A stretch of 64,000 bases of DNA from Actinomycetota bacterium (GTDB lineage: Bacteria > Actinomycetota > Actinomycetes > S36-B12 > FW305-bin1): the NCBI GenBank assembly GCA_004297305.1, contig SCTR01000001.1, positions 1-64,000 of the forward strand. Reading direction: 5' to 3'. Under the pieces are notes generated by a model. The model did not search any database and had not been told where the DNA came from. It saw only the letters and a list, made by a program, of their open reading frames with translations. The position numbers were made by a program, and so were the translations under genes. Positions within the stretch are counted from its first letter, which is position 1. Every line of letters begins with the position of its first letter. Positions 8,818 to 18,052 of this stretch are shown one piece after another.

Positions 8818-9470
8818 CGGGTCGCGGCGAGGCGTCCGTGCTTGTCCTCGCGAGCGCGTCACCGGCGCGTCTGGCCGTGCTTCGCGCGGCCGGGCTCGAC
8901 CCGCTGGTCCGGGTGAGTTCCGTCGACGAGGCCGCGGTAACCGCGGCCGCCGATGCCGCCGTACGGCGTGACCCGCGCCGCTTGGTCGCCGTCCTCGCCG
9001 CCGCGAAAGCCGACGACGTGGCCGCGAGCGGCGCCGCCGATCCTGCGCTGGCCGGCAGTCTCGTCCTGGGCTGCGACTCCATGCTCGACCTCGCCGGCAC
9101 GGCCTACGGCAAACCGGCGACTGCTCGCCTCGCGATCGAACGGTGGCGCGCGATGCGCGGCCAGCGCGGGCTGCTGCACACCGGGCACGCGCTGATCGAC
9201 GTCGAGTCCGGTCGGCGGCGGGACGCCGTACGGTCGACCGTCGTCCGGTTCGGCTCCCCCGGTGATGACGAGATCGCGGCGTACGTCGCCTCCGAGGAGC
9301 CCTTGGCCGTCGCCGGCGCGTTCACCCTGGACGGCCTCGGCGCCGCGTTCATCGACGGCATCGACGGCGACCCGTCGAACGTGCTGGGCGTGTCCGTTCC
9401 ATTGTTGCGCAGCATGTTTGCCGACCTGGGCCGCTCCTGGACCGCGGGCTGGCCCCGCCGATCGGCGTAA
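8814..9470 (+). CDS. maf: Maf family nucleoside triphosphate pyrophosphatase
   Basis: A 218-aa Maf protein that hydrolyses non-canonical or methylated NTPs to monophosphates. LVLASASPARLAVLR, SSVDEAAVT, LGCDSML and YGKPATARLAIERWRAMRGQ correspond to the family core, and the C-terminal IDGIDGDPSNVLGVSVPLL is standard. The GTG at 8814 overlaps the epsilon stop (GTGA); a second in-frame GTG at 8838 has GGCGAGG 5 nt upstream and begins nearer the conserved start, so it is a serious alternative. A carboxylase-maf cluster is common in actinomycetes. Confidence 0.9.
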   Translation: MTGRGEASVLVLASASPARLAVLRAAGLDPLVRVSSVDEAAVTAAADAAVRRDPRRLVAVLAAAKADDVAASGAADPALAGSLVLGCDSMLDLAGTAYGKPATARLAIERWRAMRGQRGLLHTGHALIDVESGRRRDAVRSTVVRFGSPGDDEIAAYVASEEPLAVAGAFTLDGLGAAFIDGIDGDPSNVLGVSVPLLRSMFADLGRSWTAGWPRRSA

Positions 9471-9507
9471 CCGAGTCCGCGCAACTACCCGGTCAGTGAC
9501 GAGGCAG

Positions 9508-10317
9508 TCAGCGGTGGCGGCCCGGCCGCAGCCGCGACACCGCCAGCAACACGGCACCGGCCACCAGCAGCGTGCCGGCCAGCAGTCCGGCGCCGAGTGC
9601 GCCGGAGCCACCGGTCTGCGGCAGCACCCCACCGGCCGCGGTCTGCGCGCCGCTCGGGGTCGCTGCCGCGCCCGACGTCTCACCTGAGGTCGGCACGACC
9701 GCTGGTGACGAGGACGTGGTCGGCACCACTGTGGCCGGCGCGGTCGTGGCCGGGGCGACCGGCGTGGCGGTGGTCGTGGTGCCCGAGGGAGTCGGCGTCG
9801 CCGTGCTCGTCGTCGCACTGGGAGTGGGGGTGGACGTGGCGGTCGGCGACGGTGTCGTGGCGGTCGGCGTGGGAGTCGGGCTCGGCTTTGGGCAGCACGT
9901 GCCCGACAGCGGCACGCTGCCGACGCTGCTGCCGGTGTGACCATCCGGCCACGCGGCGGAGACCGTGAGGGTGGCGACCTTCGACGTGCCCGGGACGGCG
10001 GTCTGCAGCACGGTGATAGTCGGGTACGTCGAACCCGTGGCGGCGGGGACCGGCGTGGCGGTGGCCGCGCTGCTGCCGATCCCGCTGAGCGTCGTCCCGC
10101 CCGGCGAGACACCCGTCGCCCAGACCGTGCCGGGCAGCGACCGGTGATTGGCCAGCGTCCAGGTCACGACATACGTACCCATGGTCTCGTCGCAGCTCGC
10201 GGTCCCGGAGATCGTGCCGCCGGCCGAGGCCGGCCCGGCCGTGAGCGCGACCGCGCCGACGGCGAGCAGCGGCGTAGCGAGCAAGGCGAGCCGACGAGCG
10301 GTGATGATGGTGGCCAT
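9508..10317 (-). CDS. LPxTG-anchored secreted surface protein (paralogue A)
   Basis: A 269-aa protein of unknown function. It has a signal peptide (Arg-rich start, hydrophobic core, ASAG cleavage region near 31), an N-terminal Ig-like domain with GTYVVTWTLANHRSLPG, a long Thr/Pro/Ser stalk, and a sortase signal LPQTGG, hydrophobic helix and RLRPGRHR tail. It should be covalently anchored to peptidoglycan by a sortase; no sortase gene is in view. It is a tandem paralogue of the next gene, with the same VTWTL core. It converges on maf. The DNA of the stalk is low-complexity. Confidence 0.88.
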   Translation of the reverse strand: MATIITARRLALLATPLLAVGAVALTAGPASAGGTISGTASCDETMGTYVVTWTLANHRSLPGTVWATGVSPGGTTLSGIGSSAATATPVPAATGSTYPTITVLQTAVPGTSKVATLTVSAAWPDGHTGSSVGSVPLSGTCCPKPSPTPTPTATTPSPTATSTPTPSATTSTATPTPSGTTTTATPVAPATTAPATVVPTTSSSPAVVPTSGETSGAAATPSGAQTAAGGVLPQTGGSGALGAGLLAGTLLVAGAVLLAVSRLRPGRHR

Positions 10318-10540
10318 GGATCCCGTCCTGACGTCATACCGGGGGGTGGGCGCAGGAACCGGTCCGCCGACGAGGGAAGGTCACCAGCAGGCGATGCCTG
10401 CGAGCGACCGAAGCCGACCCGGTCACGCACCAGCGAGGTTAAGCCCACGCTGTGCGACCACCCGTGACCCGTTCGGCGTGTCCGTCAATCACGCCGAGTA
10501 TCGGACGAGATCGGGACGGCCCCCTCACGCGTCCACAACC

Positions 10541-10574
10541 ACGATGAGCCGCTCCAACCGGAGCGGCTCATCGT
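10541..10574 (-). terminator. Perfect 15-bp hairpin after paralogue B
   Basis: ACGATGAGCCGCTCC at 10541-10555 pairs perfectly with 10560-10574 across an AACC loop. It lies 21 bp beyond the stop of the LPRTG gene, so it probably ends that transcript. There is no clear U-tract. Confidence 0.7.
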
Positions 10575-10595
10575 GGGTCCTTGCACAGGCTCGCG

Positions 10596-11318
10596 TCAGC
10601 TGTGACGTCCCCCGGGCCGGCGAGCTGCCACCACGAGGCCGGCGCCGCCCAACAGCGCCCCGGCACCGATCAGCCCGACGGCGAGCGTCCCGGCCGAACC
10701 ACCGGTCCGCGGCAGGGTGCCGGCGGCAGGTGTCGTCGTCGCCGGTGCCTCGGTCTGCGTGTCGGACGCGGCCGGCGTCGACTTCTTCGTCGGCGACGAG
10801 GTCGGGGACGTGGTCGAGGCGGTCGGCGTCGGCGTGATCACCGGTGCCACCGGCTGCGACGACGTCGGCGTCGGAGTCGGCGTGGTCGGCGTCGGGGTCG
10901 GCGTCACCTTGGTGCACGGCGTACCGGGCAGGGCGATGTCGCGCGACTCCGTACCCGACGGCGCGCCGTTGGGCCCGATCTCGTAGTCGATGGTGATCCC
11001 GGCCGAGGTCGACGTCCCGGGAATCCCGGACTGGACCAGCACGACCGAGCCGTCGCCGGGCGCCGTGGCGTGACCCGGGTTGATCGAGCCGCCGCCACGG
11101 ACCGCGACCACGTCGCCCTGTCGGGCGACGTTCATGTCGTTGGTCAACGTCCAGGTGACGGTGTAGGTGCCGTCGGAGGTCACACACTCGGCGACGCCGG
11201 TGATGTCCCCTCGGTAGGCGAAGGCCGGCGCGGCGCTCAACGCGACGAAGGCGCCGGTCCCGACGAGGCCGGCGGCGACCGCGAAGATCGCGCGGCGGCT
11301 TGTCCTGCTGGTGGTCAT
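10596..11318 (-). CDS. LPxTG-anchored secreted surface protein (paralogue B)
   Basis: A 240-aa protein of unknown function with a signal peptide (MTTSRTSRRAIF, hydrophobic core, AFAY), an Ig-like domain containing GTYTVTWTLTNDMN, a Thr/Pro stalk, and LPRTGG plus helix and ARRPGGRHS tail for sortase. The ATG at 11318 has AGGGAG 6 nt upstream, which decides it against a longer frame. It shares architecture and the TVTWTL core with the downstream paralogue, indicating a local duplication. Both separate maf from accA. Confidence 0.88.
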   Translation of the reverse strand: MTTSRTSRRAIFAVAAGLVGTGAFVALSAAPAFAYRGDITGVAECVTSDGTYTVTWTLTNDMNVARQGDVVAVRGGGSINPGHATAPGDGSVVLVQSGIPGTSTSAGITIDYEIGPNGAPSGTESRDIALPGTPCTKVTPTPTPTTPTPTPTSSQPVAPVITPTPTASTTSPTSSPTKKSTPAASDTQTEAPATTTPAAGTLPRTGGSAGTLAVGLIGAGALLGGAGLVVAARRPGGRHS

Positions 11319-11748
11319 CACTGGCTCCCTGAAGCTCGTGCGCTGGCGTCGCGTCCTCCGTGAGGAGGCATCCCGTGGTCCTGACCGCCCCGAGACCCCC
11401 ACGACGACTGTTCGCGACCACGGTAGAGGTCACTGTCAGTCAGCAGAACCACGAGATCACTCGTCCTGCCGTCGGACGAACGTACGACTCAGCTGTCCCA
11501 ATGGCCCAATGCACAACACAGCGTGAGCAGCAGTGTGACGGATCGCACCGCCGTACTGCTCCAGCCGGTCCGCCGGCGGTGGCCTGGCGCGGCGACGCCG
11601 TCCACCCGACATGACCGACCCGACACGATGCCGAAGCGCCCCGGATCCCTTCGGCGGCCCCCGCGTCGCTACAGTCACCCGGGGCCTGGCGGCGGTCCAG
11701 CGCCCGGATTCGACCCTGGCGCGAGCCGTCGCGCCAAGAGGAGCTCAC
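11319..11748. other. Divergent intergenic region between LPRTG gene and accA
   Basis: About 430 bp without a supported gene. The part at 11440-11530 is clearly poorer in GC than the flanks. A TACAGT box at 11670-11675 could drive accA with a ~65-nt leader. On the other strand TACCGT (plus-strand 11420-11425), with TTCTGC 17 bp before it, could drive the LPRTG gene. No riboswitch or strong hairpin is evident. Confidence 0.45.
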
Positions 11749-13503
11749 GTGCAGAAGGTGCTCATCGCCAACCGCGGCGAGATCGCGATCCGGGTGGCGC
11801 GCGCGTGCCGCGACGCCGGTCTGGCCTCCGTCGCGGTGTATGCCGACCCGGACCGCGACGCGCAGCACGTCCGTGCCGCCGACGAGGCCTACGCCCTCGG
11901 CGGCGGGACCGCAGCCGAGAGCTACCTGGTCATCGACAAGCTCATCGACGTGGCCCGCCGCTCCGGCGCCGACGCCGTGCACCCCGGCTACGGCTTCCTG
12001 TCGGAGAACGCCGACTTCGCCCAGGCGGTCATCGACGCCGGGCTGACCTGGATCGGCCCGCCGCCGCAGGCCATCCGCGACCTCGGCGACAAGGTGTCGG
12101 CGCGCCACATCGCCACCCGCGCCGGCGCCCCGCAGGTGCAAGGAACCGCCGACCCGGTCAAAGACGCCGACGAGATCGTCGCCTTCGCCACCGAATACGG
12201 CCTTCCCATCGCGATCAAGGCGGCGTTCGGCGGCGGCGGCCGCGGCCTCAAGGTCGCGCGCACCATCGAGGAGATTCCCGAACTCTTCGACTCCGCCGTA
12301 CGGGAGGCGGTCGCAGCGTTCGGCCGCGGCGAGTGTTTCGTCGAGCGGTATCTCGACCGTCCCCGTCACGTCGAGACCCAGGTGCTGGCCGACAGCCACG
12401 GCAACGTCGTGGTGGTGTCCACCCGCGACTGCTCCTTGCAGCGCCGGCACCAGAAGCTGGTCGAGGAGGCGCCCGCGCCGTTCCTGTCCGAGGCGCAGAT
12501 CGCGGAGCTGTACCGCGCGTCCAAGGCCATCATTCGCGAGGCCGGCTATGTCGGCGCCGGCACGTGCGAGTTCCTGGTCGGGCAGGACGGCACGATCTCC
12601 TTCCTCGAGGTCAACACCCGGCTGCAGGTGGAACACCCGGTCAGCGAAGAGGTCGCCGGGATCGACCTGGTGCGCGAACAGTTCCGGATCGCCGCCGGCG
12701 AGCCGCTGGGGTACGACGATCCGCCGTTGCGGGGCCACTCCATCGAGTTCCGGATCAACGGCGAGGACCCCGGGCGCAACTTCCTGCCGGCTCCCGGAGT
12801 GCTCACGGTGTGGCGGGCGCCCAGCGGGCCCGGCGTACGGCTGGACGGCGGTTTCGTCGAGGGCGACGAGATCGGCGGCAACTTCGACTCGTTGCTGGCC
12901 AAGCTGATCGTCACCGGGGCCGACCGCAACCAGGCGCTGGCGCGGTCGCGCCGAGCCCTCGCGGAGTTCGAGGTCGACGGCATCGCGACCGCCATCCCGT
13001 TCCATCGCGCGGTCGTCGCCGACCCGGCGTTCGCGCCGCCGCCCGGCGTCCCGTTCTCGGTGCACACCCGCTGGATCGAGACCGAGTTCGACAACACGAT
13101 CCCGCCGTACTCCGGCGCGGCCGTCGACTCCGACGAGGCCGCTGGCCGGCAGACCGTCGTGGTGGAGGTGGGCGGCAAGCGCCTCGAGGTGACCTTGCCG
13201 GCGAGCCTGGCCGTGGACACCGCGGCGCCGGCAGCCAAGACCGGTACCCGGCGCGGCGGGCGCAAGGCGGCCGGCGGCGCCTCGGGCGACGCCGTCGCCG
13301 CGCCGATGCAGGGCACGATCGTCAAGGTCGCGGTATCCGAGGGCCAGGCGGTCGAGGCCGGCGAGCTGCTGGTGATCCTGGAGGCCATGAAGATGGAGCA
13401 GCCGCTGAACGCCCACAAGGCCGGAGTCGTCAGCGGGCTGGCGGCCGAGGTCGGCGCCACGGTGACGACCGGCGCGGTGCTGCTGGAACTCAAGGACGCC
13501 TGA
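11749..13503 (+). CDS. accA: Acyl-CoA carboxylase alpha subunit (biotin carboxylase + BCCP)
   Basis: A 584-aa fused subunit. The biotin-carboxylase ATP-grasp part (about 1-450) has [27 protein letters not shown], the ATP loop [11 protein letters not shown] and [15 protein letters not shown] linker precedes the C-terminal biotinyl domain with EAMKM; Lys548 is the biotin attachment site. It carboxylates biotin with ATP and bicarbonate and works with the beta and epsilon subunits upstream and with BirA. The GTG at 11749 has AGAGGAG 6 nt before it, which rules out the 46-codon longer frame. Confidence 0.95.
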   Translation: MQKVLIANRGEIAIRVARACRDAGLASVAVYADPDRDAQHVRAADEAYALGGGTAAESYLVIDKLIDVARRSGADAVHPGYGFLSENADFAQAVIDAGLTWIGPPPQAIRDLGDKVSARHIATRAGAPQVQGTADPVKDADEIVAFATEYGLPIAIKAAFGGGGRGLKVARTIEEIPELFDSAVREAVAAFGRGECFVERYLDRPRHVETQVLADSHGNVVVVSTRDCSLQRRHQKLVEEAPAPFLSEAQIAELYRASKAIIREAGYVGAGTCEFLVGQDGTISFLEVNTRLQVEHPVSEEVAGIDLVREQFRIAAGEPLGYDDPPLRGHSIEFRINGEDPGRNFLPAPGVLTVWRAPSGPGVRLDGGFVEGDEIGGNFDSLLAKLIVTGADRNQALARSRRALAEFEVDGIATAIPFHRAVVADPAFAPPPGVPFSVHTRWIETEFDNTIPPYSGAAVDSDEAAGRQTVVVEVGGKRLEVTLPASLAVDTAAPAAKTGTRRGGRKAAGGASGDAVAAPMQGTIVKVAVSEGQAVEAGELLVILEAMKMEQPLNAHKAGVVSGLAAEVGATVTTGAVLLELKDA

Positions 13504-13546
13504 GGTACGCCGTTCCCCGGGCAGCCCGGTGCGGGGCCGCTCGGGC

Positions 13547-13552
13547 TAACGT
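13547..13552 (+). promoter_or_regulatory. -10 box before the 13560 gene (probable leaderless)
   Basis: TAACGT followed by a 7-nt spacer and the GTG at 13560, without a Shine-Dalgarno. Confidence 0.45.
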
Positions 13553-13559
13553 GGACGGC

Positions 13560-14963
13560 GTGACCGTCCCGAGATCCACGTCCCGCCCGCCGCTGCCGGC
13601 AGGTCGCTACCGTGCTCGCCGGCGATTCGTGCTGCCCCGCTGGGCATTGCTGCTGGCCGTCCTGGCGGCACTGCTGCCGCTCGGCGGCGTCGCCGCCGCG
13701 ACGACCACCGCCCCGAAACTCGACGCCGTGGTCGCGGCCCTGCGGGCCGATCCGGTCTACAACGATCCCGCTGCGCCGCAAGCACTCAGCCCGGCCGAGG
13801 CGAACCAGCTGCGCGATCAGATTCGGGCCTCCGGCGAGCCGATCCGGATCGCCGTGCTGCCGCAGTCGGTCGCGGCCGCCGCCGGCAGTCCCGACAACGT
13901 CGTCACTGCCCTGGGCCGGTCGCTGGGCGGGGTGGTCGCGGTCGTCGTCGGCACTGCGTTCCGCGCGGGGCCGTCCAACGCCGTGGTCACCGAGGCCGCG
14001 GACAACGCGTTCAACGACCACCGGCCGGACACGTTCGCGGTGCTGTCGGGATTCGTCTCCAACATCGACGACGCCGGTGCAGCAGCTGCCGCCGGCGGGA
14101 CCTCGCGGGGCGTCGGCTGGGGCGGCCTGATCGTCCTGCTGGTCATCGTCGCCGTGGTGGCGGTGGTGGCCTACCTGCTGCTGCGGCGGGCGCGGCGGAT
14201 CAGCGCCGCCCGGCTTGCCGAGGTCCGCGCCGTCGTCGACGAGGACGTCACCGAGTTCGGTGAACGGCTGGCCGGTCTCGATCTGAACGATCCGCGGCTC
14301 GACGACGCCGGCCGCGCCGACCTGGCCACGGCGTTGACCGCCTACGACCGGTCCAAGTTCGCGGTCGCCGCGATGCGCCGGCCGCAGGACGCCGCCGCGG
14401 TGACCACCGCCCTGGAGGACGGGCGGTACGCCGTGTCGTGCGTGACGGCGCGGCTGGCCGGGGAACCTGCGCCCGAGCGACGGCCACCGTGCTTCTTCGA
14501 TCCACGCCACGGACCCAGCACCGAGGACGTCTCGTGGGCACCCGACGGTGGCGCACCCCGGCCGGTCCCGGCCTGCCGGGCGTGCGCGATCGCGGTGGCC
14601 GAGGGCATGCTGCCGGCCGCCCGCGAGGTCCCGGCCGGTGTCGACGGCGAACGGGTGCCGTACTGGCAGGCCGGCCGGCAGTACGCGCCGTACGCCGGTG
14701 GCTACTTCGCCAGCTTCGGCAACGTGCTGCCCGCCCTCATGATCGGAACCATGATGGGCAGCATGTTCCACAGCCCCGTCGTGATCAACAACGTCGACAA
14801 CGGCGGCGGGGACGCGGCCGGCAACGACGGCGGCTGGGGCGGTGGCGACTGGGGCGGCGGGAGCGGCGGCTTCGGTGGTGGCGACCTCGGTGGTGGCGGC
14901 GGCTGGGGCGACTTCGGTGGCGGAGGCGGGGACTTCGGCGGGGGCGACTTCGGCGGGAACTGA
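13560..14963 (+). CDS. Membrane protein of unknown function with Gly-rich tail
   Basis: A 467-aa protein. A basic N-terminus and helix (about 21-42, WALLLAVLAALLPLGGVAAA) act as signal or anchor. An extracytoplasmic domain of ~130 residues follows, with a TPM-like feel (IRIAVLPQSVAA, TALGRSLGGVVAVVVG), then a second helix GLIVLLVIVAVVAVVAYLLL. The cytoplasmic part has a helical region, a CFFDPRHG segment with nearby CRAC (possible metal site), and an extreme Gly/Trp/Asp/Phe tail. Similar membrane proteins occur in actinomycetes without assigned function. GTG at 13560 chosen from the promoter spacing; a GTG at 13551 is possible. Confidence 0.75.
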   Translation: MTVPRSTSRPPLPAGRYRARRRFVLPRWALLLAVLAALLPLGGVAAATTTAPKLDAVVAALRADPVYNDPAAPQALSPAEANQLRDQIRASGEPIRIAVLPQSVAAAAGSPDNVVTALGRSLGGVVAVVVGTAFRAGPSNAVVTEAADNAFNDHRPDTFAVLSGFVSNIDDAGAAAAAGGTSRGVGWGGLIVLLVIVAVVAVVAYLLLRRARRISAARLAEVRAVVDEDVTEFGERLAGLDLNDPRLDDAGRADLATALTAYDRSKFAVAAMRRPQDAAAVTTALEDGRYAVSCVTARLAGEPAPERRPPCFFDPRHGPSTEDVSWAPDGGAPRPVPACRACAIAVAEGMLPAAREVPAGVDGERVPYWQAGRQYAPYAGGYFASFGNVLPALMIGTMMGSMFHSPVVINNVDNGGGDAAGNDGGWGGGDWGGGSGGFGGGDLGGGGGWGDFGGGGGDFGGGDFGGN

Positions 14964-15031
14964 CGCGGCCGGTCTGCCACGTCGCCCGCTCGGCGGTAAC
15001 GGCCTCCCCCGCCGCCGTCGATGCGACAGCC

Positions 15032-16093
15032 ATGAGCTCGCTGTCGCGCCGTACCGTCCCGGCGGTCGTCCTGGCCTGGTCGGTCGCGGCCAGCTGCCTC
15101 GGCTCGGGCTCGTTCGCTGCGGCCGGCCCGCCGACCGCAGCCGCTGACGGCGGTTCGCCGAAGCTGGCGGCCGCCGTGCTGCTGCCGGCACGATCGGCCC
15201 CGTCCTCGGCGCCGTTGCCCGGTACGGCGTGCCCGGTGTTCCCCGCGGACAACGTCTGGCACGCCGACGTCCAGCGGCTGGCGGTCCACCCCCGGTCCCG
15301 GCAATGGCTGGCCGCGACCGGTGCCGGTAAGCGGCGGCTGCATCCGGACTTCGGGCCGTCGTACGGCGAACAGTCCGAGCCGTACGGCATCCCGGTCACC
15401 GTGGTCGGCGCCGGGCACGGGGCCGTCGGGGTCGACTTCGACTACGCCGACGAAAGCGACCGGCGCCCCTATCCGCTGGGTGACGACACGCGGATCGAGG
15501 GCGGCCGCGACGCCCGTGGCGACCGGCACGCGATCGTGGTCGACGCCACGACCTGCACCCTGTACGAGACCTGGGACACCCATCCCGGTTCGCCACGCTG
15601 GTCCGCCGGCTCCGGCGCGGTATGGGACCTGCGGTCGAATGCTTTGCGGCCCAAGGGATGGACGTCGGCTGATGCGGCCGGCCTGCCGATCCTGCCCGGC
15701 CTGCTGCGCTGGGACGAGGTGGCCGCAGGCAAGGTCGACCACGCGATCCGCTTCACCGCAAGTACGACGTCGCGGACCTTCGTGTGGCCGGCTCGGCACC
15801 AGGCCGGGGCGACGTCGGACAAGGCGTACCCGCCGATGGGCGCCCGCTTCCGCCTGAAGAAGTCGTTCTCGTTGCGGGGCTACTCCGCGCAGACGAAGGT
15901 CGTGCTGCGCGCCATGAAGCGGTACGGCCTGATCCTGGCCGACAACGGCTCGTCGTGGTATTTCCAGGGGACCGCCGACCCGGCGTGGCCGGACCACTTG
16001 ATCGAGCAGCTCAAGCGTGTGCCGGCGAAGGCATTCGAAGCAGTGAACACCCGACCGTTGAAGGCATCCGCGGACTCCGGCCGCGTCAGGTGA
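15032..16093 (+). CDS. Secreted protein of unknown function
   Basis: A 353-aa exported protein with a signal peptide (MSSLSRRTVPAVVLAWSVAA, then alanine-rich). The mature part has a recurring actinobacterial pattern: CPVFPADNVWHADV, HPDFG, GIPVTVV, DYADESDRRPYPLG, the acidic DTRIEGG with DRHAIVVD, WDLRSNALRPKGW, then AGLPILPGLLRWDEV and YGLILADNGSSWYF. I recognise this as a conserved secreted family with no assigned activity. The conserved Asp/His residues would fit a hydrolase, but that is a guess. ATG at 15032 fits the signal peptide. It is not obviously in an operon. Confidence 0.75.
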   Translation: MSSLSRRTVPAVVLAWSVAASCLGSGSFAAAGPPTAAADGGSPKLAAAVLLPARSAPSSAPLPGTACPVFPADNVWHADVQRLAVHPRSRQWLAATGAGKRRLHPDFGPSYGEQSEPYGIPVTVVGAGHGAVGVDFDYADESDRRPYPLGDDTRIEGGRDARGDRHAIVVDATTCTLYETWDTHPGSPRWSAGSGAVWDLRSNALRPKGWTSADAAGLPILPGLLRWDEVAAGKVDHAIRFTASTTSRTFVWPARHQAGATSDKAYPPMGARFRLKKSFSLRGYSAQTKVVLRAMKRYGLILADNGSSWYFQGTADPAWPDHLIEQLKRVPAKAFEAVNTRPLKASADSGRVR

Positions 16094-16111
16094 CCCGGCG
16101 AGGGCGCAGGA

Positions 16112-17515
16112 TCATCCGCGGCGAAGCACCCCTTCGCGGTGCAACCGCCGAGCGGCCTCGCCGATCGTCCCGGTGAGACTCGGATACACGCTGAACGAGT
16201 GGGCGAACTGGTCCACGTTGAGGCGTTCTTCGACGGCGATGGCCAGCGGATAGATCAGTTCGCTGGCCCGCGGAGCGACGATCACTGCTCCCAGGATCGT
16301 CCCGGATCCCCTGCGGCAGAACAGCTTGACGAACCCGTCGCGGAACCCGAGCATCTTCGCGCGCGGATTGGTCGACAACGACATCAGGCAGGACACCGCA
16401 TCCAGCCGGCCACTGGCCACCTCCGCCTCGCCGGCACCGACGGTGGCGATCTCCGGATCGGTGAACACGTTGGACGACACCGTCTTCAGTTCCAGCGGGT
16501 TCACCGCGTCACCCATCATGTGCCACACCGCGATCCGGCCCTGCATCGCCGCGACCGAGGCCAGCATGAGGACGCCGGTACAGTCGCCGGCGCCGTAGAC
16601 GCCGCGCGCGGTAGTCCGGGACACCCGGTCCACGGTGATGAACCCGCGGTCGTCGGTGGCGACGCCGGCGCCGGCCAGCTGCAGGTCCTCGGTGTTGGGG
16701 ATGGAGCCGACGGCCATCAGGCAGTGCGAGCCGGCCACGACCCGGCCGTCGGCGAGGTCGACCTCGACCCCGTCCCCGATCCGGCGGACCGCACGCGCCC
16801 GGGACCGGCTGAGCACCGTCATACCGCGGCGGGCGAACACGTCCTCGATGACGGTCGCGGCGTCGGGATCCTCGCCGGGCAGGACGAGGTCCCGTGAGGA
16901 CACCAGGACGACGTCGGAACCCAGGGCGTTGTACGCCGACGCGAACTCCGCGCCGGTGACTCCGGAGCCCACGACGATCAGCCGCTCCGGCAGTGCCGGC
17001 AGGTCGTACACCTGCTCCCACGTCAGGATGCGTTCCCCGTCAGGCTCGGCGCCGGGGACGATACGTGGCCGGGCGCCGGTGGCCAGCAACACCATGTCCG
17101 CGGCGAAGGTCTGCTCGCCGTCGTCCCCGGTGACCACCACCCGCGACGGACCGTCGAGCCGGCCATGACCGGCCACGACCCGGACGCCTTCGTCGACCAG
17201 CCGGGCCCGGATGTCGTCGCTCTGCCGCGCGGCCAACGCCTTGACCCGCGCGTTGACGACGCCCAGGTCGACCCCGACCAGACCTGGGGTGGCGGGCGCG
17301 CCGCCGAGCCGGACGCCCAGTTCGCCGCTCTCGGCGGCCAGCGTCATCACCTCGGCGGTGGCGATCAACGTCTTGCTCGGCACGCAGTCGGTCAGCACGG
17401 CCGAACCGCCCACGCCGTCGGAGTCGACGAGCACCACGTCGCCGCCGAGCGCGGCGGCGACGATCGCGGCCTCGTACCCGCCGGGGCCGCCGCCGACGAT
17501 CACCACCGAGGTCAC
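16112..17515 (-). CDS. lpdA: LpdA-like NAD(P)H-quinone reductase (pyridine nucleotide-disulfide oxidoreductase family)
   Basis: A 467-aa flavoprotein with FAD-binding VVIVGGGPGGYEAA, the NAD site LIVVGSGVTGAEFA, the second FAD motif VYGAGDCTG and a C-terminal dimerisation domain. In the redox-site segment VGGSAVLTDCVPSKT the first cysteine of the usual pair is replaced by alanine, so it cannot form the redox disulfide. That is the hallmark of the mycobacterial LpdA/Rv3303c-like group, which reduces quinones with NAD(P)H. The GTG at 17515 places the Rossmann strand directly at the start. It is divergent from the glutamylcyclotransferase with overlapping promoter space. Confidence 0.88.
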   Translation of the reverse strand: MTSVVIVGGGPGGYEAAIVAAALGGDVVLVDSDGVGGSAVLTDCVPSKTLIATAEVMTLAAESGELGVRLGGAPATPGLVGVDLGVVNARVKALAARQSDDIRARLVDEGVRVVAGHGRLDGPSRVVVTGDDGEQTFAADMVLLATGARPRIVPGAEPDGERILTWEQVYDLPALPERLIVVGSGVTGAEFASAYNALGSDVVLVSSRDLVLPGEDPDAATVIEDVFARRGMTVLSRSRARAVRRIGDGVEVDLADGRVVAGSHCLMAVGSIPNTEDLQLAGAGVATDDRGFITVDRVSRTTARGVYGAGDCTGVLMLASVAAMQGRIAVWHMMGDAVNPLELKTVSSNVFTDPEIATVGAGEAEVASGRLDAVSCLMSLSTNPRAKMLGFRDGFVKLFCRRGSGTILGAVIVAPRASELIYPLAIAVEERLNVDQFAHSFSVYPSLTGTIGEAARRLHREGVLRRG

Positions 17516-17521
17516 GCCGAC

Positions 17522-17566
17522 ATTGTCGCGGGCCGCAGCGGCGCCCGGGGCAAGGACCCCTACGCT
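17522..17566. promoter_or_regulatory. Divergent -10 boxes of lpdA and the gamma-glutamylcyclotransferase gene
   Basis: On the minus strand GACAAT (plus-strand 17522-17527) lies 6 nt from the lpdA GTG. On the plus strand TACGCT (17561-17566) lies 7 nt from the ATG at 17574. Both fit leaderless starts; the two start codons are only 58 bp apart. Confidence 0.45.
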
Positions 17567-17573
17567 GCGGCTC

Positions 17574-18026
17574 ATGGCGCTCTACGCGGCGTACGGGACG
17601 AATCTGTCCCCTCACACGATGGCCGTGCGCGCCCCGCACTCACCGGTCCGCGGGACCGGCTGGCTCGACGGCTGGCGGCTGACCTTCGGCGGTGAGGACC
17701 TCGGCTGGGACGGTGCGCTCGCCACCGTCGTCGAGGACTCCGCGGACCGGGTGTTCGTCGCGTTGTACGACGTGACCGAAGCAGACGAGCAGTCCCTGGA
17801 CGACTGGGAAGGCCTGGAGATGGTCCGTTGGACCAAGATCCGGGTGCGGGTGTCCACTCAGGACGGCGAAGTCCTCGCCTGGCTGTACGTCCTGGATGCG
17901 TACGAGGGCGGCCTGCCGTCGGCGCACTACCTGGGTGTCATCGCCGAAGCGGCCGAAGCCGGTGGCGCGCCGGCGGACTACGTCGCCTGGGTGCAGTCGC
18001 GGCCGTGCCATTCCGGCGGCGCCTGA
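17574..18026 (+). CDS. Gamma-glutamylcyclotransferase-fold protein
   Basis: A 150-aa AIG2/GGCT-like protein. It has the substrate-loop motif YAAYGTNLS near the start (YGSN-type), strands up to TFGGEDLGWDGALATVV, and an acidic AYEGGLPS in the second half where the family has its catalytic glutamate. It ends with the SAHYLGVIAEAA segment typical of these proteins. GGCTs cyclise gamma-glutamyl amines or peptides to 5-oxoproline; the exact substrate is unknown. The start is fixed by the -10 box 7 nt upstream. Confidence 0.85.
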   Translation: MALYAAYGTNLSPHTMAVRAPHSPVRGTGWLDGWRLTFGGEDLGWDGALATVVEDSADRVFVALYDVTEADEQSLDDWEGLEMVRWTKIRVRVSTQDGEVLAWLYVLDAYEGGLPSAHYLGVIAEAAEAGGAPADYVAWVQSRPCHSGGA

Positions 18027-18052
18027 CCGGACCGGTACTACCGTCGGGCGCC

